NCBI GenBank assembly: GCA_029449235.1
Contig: JANATG010000001.1
Location: forward strand, 1,302,001 to 1,366,000
From: Linnemannia schmuckeri
Taxonomy: Eukaryota; Mortierellomycota; Mortierellomycetes; Mortierellales; Mortierellaceae
DNA length: 64,000 nt
Direction of reading: 5' to 3'
Below, piece after piece: positions 1 to 12,279 of the stretch. Under the pieces are notes generated by a model. The model was given only the letters and a program-made list of their open reading frames with translations, was not told the DNA's origin and ran no database searches. Within the stretch, counting starts at the first letter, position 1; the number at the start of each line of letters is the position of its first letter. Both the position numbers and the translations under genes were made by a program.

Positions 1-1149
1 GCGGATGCCCGTGAAGCTGAGATCGTGAGCAAGCGTCACCTCATCAGCGTCTCGGTCGATGACAACAAAGTCGGGGCCAAGGTCCCCATCAATTTGGATG
101 CCCACAAAGCTGAGATTGTGAGCAAGCGCCACCTTATCAGCGCCTCGGTCGACGACAACAAAATCTTGGCCAAGGTTCCCATCAATGCGGATGCCCGCAA
201 AGCCGAGATTGTGAGCAAGCGCCACCTTATCAGCGCCTCGGTCGACGACAACAAAATCTTGGCCAAGGTTCCCATTAATTTGGATGCCAGCAAAGCCGAG
301 ATCGTGAGCAAGCGCCACCTTATCAGCGCCTCGGTCGACGATAACAAAATCTTGGCCAAGGTTCCCATCAATGCGGATGCCCGCAAAGCCGAGATTGTGA
401 GCAAGCGCCACCTCATCAGCGTCTCGGTCGACGACAACAAAGTCGGGGCCAAGATTCCCATCAATGCGGATGCCCGCAAAGCCGAGATCGTGAGCAAGCG
501 CCACCTCATCAGCGCCTCGGTCGACGACAACAAAATCGGGGCCAAGGTTCCCATTAATTTGGATGCCCACAAAGCTGAGATTGTGAGCAAGCGCCACCTT
601 ATCAGCGCCTCGGTCGACGACAACAAAATCGGGGCCAAGGTTCCCATTAATTTGGATGCCAGCAAAGCCGAGATCGTGAGCAAGCGTCACCTCATCAGCG
701 CCTCGGTTGATGACAACAAAATCTTGGCCAAGGTTCCCATCAATGCGGATGCCCGCAAAGCTGAGATCGTGAGCAAGCGCCACCTTATCAGCGCCTCGGT
801 CGATGACAACAAAGTCGGGCTCAAGGTTCCCATCAATGCGGATGCCCGTGAAGCCGAGATTGTGAGCAAGCGCCACCTTATCAGCGCCTCGGTCGACGAC
901 AACAAAGTCGGGCTCAAGGTTCCAATCAATGCGGATGCCCGTGAAGCTGAGATCGTGAGCAAGCGTCACCTCATCAGCGTCTCGGTCGATGACAACAAAG
1001 TCGGGGCCAAGGTCCCCATCAATTTGGATGCCCACAAAGCTGAGATTGTGAGCAAGCGCCACCTTATCAGCGCCTCGGTCGACGACAACAAAATCTTGGC
1101 CAAGGTTCCCATCAATTTGGATGCCAGCAAAGCCGAGATTGTCTCCTAA
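1..1149 (+). CDS. Tandem-repeat protein, C-terminal part; possible Kex2-processed peptide precursor
   Basis: An open frame enters from the left edge of the window and stops at TAA 1147-1149, so the N-terminus, any signal peptide and the true start are missing. What remains is a partial unit plus 12 consecutive 31-residue units beginning His-Leu-Ile-Ser at 37, 130, 223, 316, 409, 502, 595, 688, 781, 874, 967 and 1060. Every junction carries Ser-Lys-Arg immediately before HLIS; the last unit ends ...EIVS and stops before a Lys-Arg. Units vary at few places: KVGAK, KILAK, KIGAK or KVGLK in the middle, and NLDAHK, NADARK, NLDASK or NADARE later. Lys-Arg is the Kex2 cleavage signal, and fungal peptide pheromone and RiPP-type precursors are built this way. 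No known family was recognised. A structural repeat protein with incidental Lys-Arg is the alternative. There is no intron in the visible part. Confidence 0.8.
   Translation, partial: ADAREAEIVSKRHLISVSVDDNKVGAKVPINLDAHKAEIVSKRHLISASVDDNKILAKVPINADARKAEIVSKRHLISASVDDNKILAKVPINLDASKAEIVSKRHLISASVDDNKILAKVPINADARKAEIVSKRHLISVSVDDNKVGAKIPINADARKAEIVSKRHLISASVDDNKIGAKVPINLDAHKAEIVSKRHLISASVDDNKIGAKVPINLDASKAEIVSKRHLISASVDDNKILAKVPINADARKAEIVSKRHLISASVDDNKVGLKVPINADAREAEIVSKRHLISASVDDNKVGLKVPINADAREAEIVSKRHLISVSVDDNKVGAKVPINLDAHKAEIVSKRHLISASVDDNKILAKVPINLDASKAEIVS
37..1146 (+). repeat. 93-bp coding tandem repeat, 12 units
   Basis: Twelve head-to-tail 93-bp units (the last is 87 bp) run without spacer. 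Bases 1-186 are identical to 931-1116, a shift of exactly ten units, which indicates recent unequal exchange or copying within the array. Because the unit lacks stops on the opposite strand, it also opens long antisense frames there, which are not genes. Confidence 0.95.
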
Positions 1150-1488
1150 TTACTCTCAGATATCTGAGTGTTATTGTTACCCTAGTTAGCTTGCAAGCAC
1201 TACCATCTCATTTGCTTAATAATTATAATAAGGATTCTGTGAGAACCCACAATTTTGGGATACTCAATGTTGAACTCGTACCTTGCTCTCTCTCTCCATG
1301 TTTAGCCTTTTTCTTTTGAATTTCACATTTCGTATTGTATCTTCTTCACTTCCTACACATTTTAATTGAGAAGGGTAACCTACGTATTTGCAAATTTGAT
1401 GTGACGTAGAAGGACGCTTTTTCGGAAAGAAGTGCTGTCTCCCAGATCATCTCTTCTCAGTTCTCACCACATTCATTCAACAAGCACC
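1150..1488. other. Intergenic, repeat gene to NDUFA11
   Basis: AT-rich stretch holding the 3' flank of the repeat gene and the upstream region of the NDUFA11 gene. No open frame or RNA gene is supported. Confidence 0.6.
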
Positions 1489-1683
1489 ATGTCGTCAGAG
1501 GATATTGTCTATCACGCCAAGGCTCCCATCAAGGAGGGTCTCCAGGCCGGAACCATTGGTGCCGGAGTTGGTCTTCTCGTCTCCGCCGTCCAGAACTCCA
1601 TCGGAACACACTCCCACGGAGCCACCGGTGTTGTCGCACGAACTGGAAGCACCATCGGAGTCTTTGGTAAACCAACCCTCCAC

Positions 1684-1756
<73 letters not shown>

Positions 1757-2574
1757 CGACACACACTCTTTCTAGACTTCAGCATCGACATCGACATTGT
1801 CTTAGTTTCTGCTCCGATTGAGTAAGATTGTCATCCAGCACTCAGGAGATCTCAGGAGCAGCGAACTCACCTTACCAGTAATCGACCCATTTACTTTTTG
1901 GAGATCCCTCGGAGATTAAGCGCGAGCCAAAAAGAAAGGCTGAATCAACACGATCTCAAGTCCGGGACGGCATATGGCTCTTGTAGACTTCTTTCTTCGC
2001 ACCTGGAGTGCATATCTCTTGGCTTGATCGGCTCAGTGGTTTATTTCAGGACTGCAGGATAATCGGCAAACATCACGAATCACTACATCTTTACCGCACT
2101 ATTAGACAGTACTATCTCCGGAGTCGGCCACTGACCCGCGTTTTTTTTTGTATATACTTGTCTTGACAAATGATCAGCTGCCATGGCCGGCGTCTTTGCT
2201 GCTACTGATGCTGCTGTTGCCAACGTTCGCGAGACCAAGGATGCCTGGAACTCTGTTGCTGCCGGATGCGGCGCAGGATTGGTTGCTGGTGGATTTCAGC
2301 GCAACGCTCAAACCATGGTTTTCGGATGCTTGGGTATGGGTGCTATGATGGGCGCCTTCGATCTCAGCGGATCTTCTCTCAAGGTAATTTTCAGCGGCCA
2401 GAGGAATCTTGACATACTCATCGCGGGTCGATCGCCTGCTCTCCATTAATTGTCCTGTCATTCACTAACGCCTTTCTACGTTCACACGTTTTCAATGCAA
2501 TATAGGGCAAGTACGCTGATATGACTGCAGAGCAGAAGGCGCAATGGAGAAAGAGCCAATTGGACACCAAGTAA
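1489..2574 (+). CDS. NDUFA11: NADH:ubiquinone oxidoreductase subunit NDUFA11 (B14.7) homologue
   Basis: Predicted exons 1489-1666, 2178-2383 and 2506-2574 give 150 residues, close to the usual size of this accessory subunit of mitochondrial complex I. The protein belongs to the Tim17/Tim22/Tim23 fold: glycine- and alanine-rich membrane segments (GTIGAGVGLLVSAV, AAGCGAGLVAGGF, GCLGMGAMMGAF) arranged as about four helices in the inner membrane. The start follows CACC and precedes SSEDIVYHAK. Intron 1 (511 bp) carries a long CT microsatellite; the alternative frames through it are low-complexity shadows. A true Tim17/22 translocase subunit is the alternative, but the N-terminal sequence and single KAPIKEG-type start fit NDUFA11 better. 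It is followed after 683 bp by PKC1 on the same strand. Confidence 0.82.
1687..1754. repeat. (CT)n microsatellite in NDUFA11 intron 1
   Basis: About 33 CT units form an uninterrupted dinucleotide run in the first intron. It opens spurious Leu-Ser and Arg-Glu frames on both strands. Confidence 0.95.
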
Positions 2575-3257
2575 AAAGCGATTAATTTGTAGGACGAACA
2601 CTCGTCAATGTCACCACCCATCCCCCCACTACCGCACCAAATCTCCACTCTCGAAATAATATGCCATAGTCCAGCCCTGAAGACAATCAACCATAACACA
2701 CATAGAACGCCAGAAACGAACTGGAGGCATAAAAACACAAATACCATCTAAAAACAAGGAGGCATTCACGTTGTCAAAAGGAATATTGTTCTTGTGACCA
2801 GTGTCGATCGACTTCAATGAAAAAAGACAGGCCGTTCGAAGGCATGCATGGGTGGGTCACGTGGAACAACTCGCTTCTACAGGTTCTTTTCACAGCAATA
2901 CAGTTTTTCTTTTTCTGCACCTCTCCTTCCTTACTTCCTTCCCCTCCTTCATCTCTCTGCACCCCTTTGCCGATCTCCCCTTTTTTATTATTGTTACTTC
3001 TCCGGCCACTTTTGTTCAGTCGCACCTCTCCAAGGAAACGCATCCTCGCCATCGCCAGGTACTCCAAGATGCAACCACACACAAAAAAAAAAAAAAAGCA
3101 TACGACAAAAAAAAAGAAATAAAAAAAAAAACTCAGGAACCAGGCACAAAGATGTCGTTTCAGTGACTAGACTTCCTACTCCGGTCCTCATTCATTGAAC
3201 ACACTCGTCTAATCCTTTTGACTGTCCCTTTGGCACATGCACCTCTTGTAGACAAAG
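2575..3257. other. Intergenic, NDUFA11 to PKC1
   Basis: 683 bp with pyrimidine-rich tracts (2900-2990) and A-rich tracts (3080-3130) that probably belong to the PKC1 promoter and leader. No further gene is supported; the frames here are low in complexity. Confidence 0.6.
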
Positions 3258-7541
<4,284 letters not shown>

Positions 7542-7649
7542 ATCTCATATCCTGCACCTATTTAACTTACATATATATCTCTAGAAAGCTTTTCAATCAA
7601 TATTACTTCTTTTCAGTTAATGCTCAATACTTGCTTCCCTTTTATTTTT

Positions 7650-9841
7650 CTAATCCGATCGCAGGGCAGTGAGGACATCAGTGTGTCGAAGCTTGCTTGC
7701 GAGCAACTGCAAAAAGTCCATGGCGCCCGTATCTGGCTGCGGGTGCTTGTCTAGATAGATAATCACAATCGAGACATGTTGATCTGCTCGAGCAACGTAA
7801 TAGGTACAACCGATCTTGCGGTCGTAAAAGTACTGACTTCGGAACTGACGCAGTATACTGACGCTTCCTTGCATGATCGATATGATATTTGGCCAATGAT
7901 CTCTCGGCGGCTCCTATTATAACACGTCGAGAAAAAACAGAGTTGACGTTGAGTGAGCGAGTACCTAGAGAACGCTAAGAAGGCTCGAACAATAGCGATG
8001 CATCGCATGGAAAGACAAGAAGGGTACGTACTGGAGGATAGCTATAAATACATGGAAACGAGTTCAATCCTGTAGGAGCTTCGTAGGGCGCGTTTGCACT
8101 CACAAATCCGGATGTAGAAAACCGGACATCGCGAGATATCTCGTATACCAAGGAGATACTATGAGCACCAGCCTTTCTCCTAAAAGTTCTTATCCTAGAT
8201 CGACAACAAAGAAAAATAATGTCAGCGTCGAACGCAAGGAATATAAGGTAGTAGTAACAACCTAGACAGCAGCAATTATTTAGATGCGCGAATATGATCA
8301 CTTTTTCTCTTGTCAAAGCATACATTCCGTGCATGTCAGGATCCATGCCAGCCCAAAGACTCCGCTCGTCGCCCCCCATAGCCTGCTCCTTCTCCAAAAG
8401 ATTATCCATAAAGTAAATCGTCATCTTTGACTTTTCACTCGCAATCCACCGGTGCAGCCACACCAGATGGTTCGGTTGTAAGTTGAACTTGGCCTTGACT
8501 GCAGATTTGGACTTTTCTTCAACGCTCGCAAAGATGTTGTATTGCCGCCAAGTGGTCTCCTCAGGCCGGTGATAGGATTTTTCGGAATATTCTTGTTCTA
8601 GTGAGAGGCGACGCCATTCGGAGAGGGCGACGCGAGCGAGGTGGAGATAGATGGCAGATTTCTGGAGGTCGTACTCGGCAATGGCACGGTCGATCATGAG
8701 GCCGTGGCGGAGTAGCTGGATCTCGCATTCAATGCCTAGGCCCAGAACTGAGTTTTGGATTTCAACTGTTCCAGTCTCGTAAAGCTGGAGGACTCGTTCT
8801 GTCTCTGGTAGGATGCCCTTGACATCGATATCGACTGTTGACATTGAGAGCATTCTATAGCTATTGTGCATAAACATCCGGAATAAAAACGACCAGTTAG
8901 CCACGCATTGCTGAAAACGGTTACCATGGTTGGTTTCTTCACTACCTGACACCAACTTCAATTACGAACGGACTTACATTCCAATGAGGGCCATACGAAG
9001 ACTGCATAGCTCCCGAAGAATCGTATAAAGCACAACATGATCCGCCGCCGATTGGTCCTCGCGTCCATAGTAGCTGCCCTGTCCCGCATGGTGACTATAG
9101 GTCGGTGAAGTATTACTGGGTATAAAATCGGCGATGCCCCGTCCATTTCCTCCGCTGCCGCCACCAGCAATGATGTTATTGGCAATATGCTGATGTATAC
9201 TGGGTTGACTGGCTTCAGACATATTCAATGCTGGGGAGCTTTGTCCTGAAGATCCCTGCTGTTGCCGAGCGATAATTGCCCTGCTGCCACCGCCACTCTG
9301 TTCCGTTTCTCCGAAGCCATAGATCTCAATGCTGATATCCCGATATGATAGAGTCTCTCGCTCGATCTCAGCCAAAATGTCGCTATACATCTGGTACAAG
9401 TGCTACAGGGGTAAAGGGGGCGATCAGTTGAGAGAGAGAAGGAGAGTTAGACATTTAGCCCTTGTTGGAAAGTTGATATCGACAAACATGAAAAAAGGCA
9501 AACGACATACGTCTTCTCTTCGAAACATCTTGGGCTTTAAGAATTGCATTGAACTGTAGACGCCCTCACATTGGACTACTTTGGAACATATCGATACTGC
9601 AGAAGGGTATGCCTATGTATGTGTGTACACTTGTGCTATTAGCACGCGTTATAAAGACTTTCGCTGTGTAGAGTGTCTCTCATCTCCCATTGAGCAAAAA
9701 ACAAAAAACATCAGAATCAACACCAAAAGAACGAGGAAAGGAGTTGTTAGCTACCTTGATGCGCATTAAGTGCTTGTTGGCACAGACATAGTCGAATGAC
9801 CCCAGAGCCTTGATGAACTCGGCACAGTCTCTTGAAAACAT
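7650..9841 (-). CDS. KICS2: KICS2 (C12orf66)-like protein, KICSTOR subunit family
   Basis: Predicted exons on the minus strand: 9841-9755, 9402-8978, 8860-8324, 8194-8032 and 7913-7650, giving 491 residues (human KICS2 has about 446). Recognition rests on recalled similarity over the C-terminal half: LQPNHLVWLHRW, PDMHGMIRTFRRKAGAH, YEAPTGLNSFP, RDHWPNIISIM and CTYYVARADQHVSIVIIYL line up in order with the human protein. Splicing was chosen so that all of these fall in one frame; each chosen junction has matching phase. KICS2 is part of KICSTOR, which holds GATOR1 at the lysosome and lets mTORC1 sense amino acids. Exon 2 carries a Gly/Ser/Gln-rich insertion of about 80 residues (GGGSRAI to EDQSA) absent from the animal protein. 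The N-terminal exon is the least certain; the tRNA just upstream limits it. Confidence 0.78.
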
Positions 9842-9949
9842 GGAAAGATGATTTAGGAGCAAAAAAAAGGTGTTCAACAACTGTAGGAGACTTTCAAACT
9901 TGCGACAGGCAAAAAAGTCCGCGACGTTAATAGTAAGGCTATTAAAAAG

Positions 9950-10022
9950 TTCCCAGTCCGGGGATCGAACCCGGGCCTTGTCGGTGAGAGCGACAAATCC
10001 TGACCACTGGACCAACTAGGAA
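9950..10022 (-). tRNA. tRNA-Glu (anticodon CTC)
   Basis: 73 nt on the minus strand fold as a standard cloverleaf. The acceptor TTCCTAG pairs with CTGGGAA; the anticodon stem TGTCG/CGACA encloses loop CTCTCAC with anticodon CTC. The A box (TGGTCCAGTGG) and B box (GGTTCGATCCC) are intact, and there is no intron. It lies about 109 bp upstream of the KICS2-like start, on the same strand, and about 114 bp from the retro-unit on the other side. Confidence 0.95.
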
Positions 10023-10039
10023 GCTGCTTGTTGAAACAT

Positions 10040-10116
10040 CAATTTTTAAATCATCTATAACGTATATAGACGCCACCAAAACCGAGCGTGTGAAAATTGG
10101 TGGCGTTTAAAAATTG
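10040..10116. repeat. Nested inverted repeat beside tRNA-Glu
   Basis: An 11-bp outer arm (10040-10050 with 10106-10116) lies outside a 9-bp inner arm (10071-10079 with 10097-10105). The right-hand arms are contiguous, while 20 extra bases (10051-10070) separate the left-hand ones, so the whole makes a 20-bp stem with a one-sided bulge and a 17-nt loop. It sits between the tRNA and the start of the retro-unit. Confidence 0.8.
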
Positions 10117-10130
10117 GTTCACTATCAAAT

Positions 10131-12279
10131 GGGACATGCTTGATGCAGTGGAATCTCGTTTACAGGAATCCCTTCGAGCCAGAAAGCAACAGAAAGCAGA
10201 GGCACTTTGTCTTCAGCACTACTCTGTTGTCTCACGCTTGCAAGAGTCCCTTCGCGACAGGAAACAACAGCAGCAATAGGAAAAGAAGGCTCACCGTCTT
10301 CACCATCGCTCGGTCGTCTCTCGCCTAAAGGAGACGATGCCCCGACCCAAGAAGACTCAACCACTACGCAAATCAGCCTTTGACACAACCTCGAACTCCC
10401 CTTTGCAAGAACGGTACCGAGTCCAACCGCTCGCAGCATCAGGACCCCTCACCACAACATTCGGCCCACTTTGTCTCTCACCGGCGGAAGCAGCGTCCAT
10501 GCGAGCAATACAGGACACACCAGTAGACAACTCCACCCCCCGAGTTTTGTACTCGGATGGATCTCTTCTAAACTCAGGAACATCCGACGTGTCACTGGCT
10601 TTTGGAGTGGTGGACCTTACTCAGGACAATCCCCTGACAGTACAAGGACGAACGGACGGTCATGCATCCTCGGCCAAGTCTGAGCTCATGGGCTTACTGG
10701 CCGCAGTCCTGTCAGCACCTCCGGAACAAAACATTGTGGTCAAACTGGACAATCAGTCGGTGGTGGAATAGTATCATCATATGGTGAAGAATCGTCAAGA
10801 TGCCTTACCGAGGAAACGATTCAGGAGCACTTATGCGGGCATCTGGGCGGTATTATGGCAGGTTGCGGAATCTCGGCCAGGCGAAGTCGAAGTGGTATGG
10901 ATCAAGGGACACAGCAACATTCAAGGAAATGAGCTAGCGGATCAGGCGGCAAAGGCGGCAGCACAGAGTGTTACGGTGCCTTTGGTAGTGGATCTCACTC
11001 AGCAGACGGACATCACGAGCTTTGCACATTGCAATGGCGGGCTTGTCGAAATCGATCTGCGACAGCTCCTCAAACAACAATCGACAATCCGCCATCATCA
11101 AGTCTGGATATCACAAAGACGGGTCAAGAGGACGATCTCGGACATTGACGATGTGGAATGGAGTTCGACCTTGGCCCATGTCCATGACAGACGCGCCGTC
11201 TTCACCTTTTACAGCAACAGCAGGGACTCCCATCAACGAACACATCATATTAAGAAGCTGCATGGAATGTTGCCAACATTGAACTCCATGCAGGCTCGGA
11301 AGCCTGATTTGTACTCAACCTGCCTGTGTCGACAATGTGAGCAGGAGGAGGAAGACAATGAGCACGTCTGGAGATGCCCCTCTACTGTTGAGACAACCAC
11401 TGTGATATGGAAGGAGGCCATGGGCAAGATTGGTGAATGGGGCGTTCAGGCAACAAATAGCTACAATGCCGCCAGGAAACGTGAACATAAGCGAGCAACT
11501 GACAATGGTAGTCAAGCACCACGGCCAGTACCCATATACTGGCAGTCCCCCTCGGATGCGGATCATGTTCGGGGATTCTCTTCTATCGGTGGGGCTCGAG
11601 CCGTGCACAGCGGTAGTCCTGCTCCCGATTGTGATGAAAACCCCAAGTGGCACGTTTCGGACCTTCTTCGCGGAATCACCCCCAAGAGTATGTTGACTGA
11701 GTGGTTCTCGGCCTTCAAGACCCCACAGTCCATTGCCAAGACGGTCCTTCACAAGTTTATTGGCTACATGGAGACGCAGGCCTCAGAACTGATCTGGAAA
11801 CCCCGATGCTCCACGACGATCGCGTGGGAGCAGATGCAAGGTATCTCTGCCAAGGACAAAACATCCAAGTACACAGGTCCCCGAGGTGACTGGAGTCGAG
11901 GATACGGTTACATCACGCGTGATGGGTTCTGCCCGTGTGGCGCTTCACTAGCCACACATGAGGATCGAACCTGCCCTGGAGCGACCAAGGAACCACGCAC
12001 AGCTGATGAGCGGCTGTTGGATAGTCTGTTGGGAAGGAGGAAATTGTCATTGATGGAGAGGATGGGAAGAATCCCCTTCATTCGTATCTAGTTTTATTTT
12101 GTCTTCCGTTTTTGCTGTGAAGAGCAGCGACAATTGTTGCGCAGAGCCAGGCTCCGGGTCGGACTGTGACTGGCGGATGGTGTACTGAAGAGTTTGGTCT
12201 GTAGTCCCCTTTACTTCCAAATGCCTCCTTTGTACTGTTTGTCAGAGAAATAAAATTGTGTACAAAAAAAAAAAAAAGG
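10131..12279 (+). mobile_element. Retro-unit copy 1: RNase H/zinc-finger unit with 3' poly(A)
   Basis: The unit runs from GGGACATGCTTG to a poly(A) run ending at 12277. It contains a long coding region, a 3' flank with AATAAA at 12249-12254, and the A tail, which is the form left by target-primed reverse transcription of an mRNA or LINE. No reverse transcriptase domain is present upstream. Copy 2 begins immediately after the tail at the homologous position. No target-site duplication was found by eye. Confidence 0.75.
10136..12091 (+). pseudogene. RNase H-like plus zinc-finger protein, copy 1, with nonsense codons
   Basis: One frame runs from ATG 10136 to 12091, broken by TAG at 10277-10279 and TAG at 10769-10771 (the latter is CAG in copy 2). 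The N-terminal helix-rich segment holds a duplicated LQESL(R) and VVSRL motif that copy 2 has once. The RNase H fold keeps all catalytic positions: YSDGS, KSELMGL, KLDNQ, and KGHSN...NELAD. A CX2C...HX4C zinc finger (CLCRQCEQEEEDNEHVWRC) follows, as at the C-terminus of LINE polymerases. After it come about 250 residues of unrecognised sequence ending in a second Cys-rich motif (CPCGASLATHE...CPG) and LSLMERMGRIPF. No reverse transcriptase is present. It may be a retrotransposon fragment or a stand-alone RNase H family spread by retroposition. Confidence 0.8.

Noticed and set aside
36..962. Long antisense open frames through the 93-bp repeats
   Set aside because: They arise because the repeat unit has no stop on the other strand; their protein (LLTISAL..ASALMGTL) mirrors the sense repeats and has no start or promoter evidence.
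9842..10015. Upstream extension of the KICS2-like frame through the tRNA
   Set aside because: The frame reads through the tRNA-Glu gene in the same strand; translation of a tRNA gene is not credible as an N-terminus.
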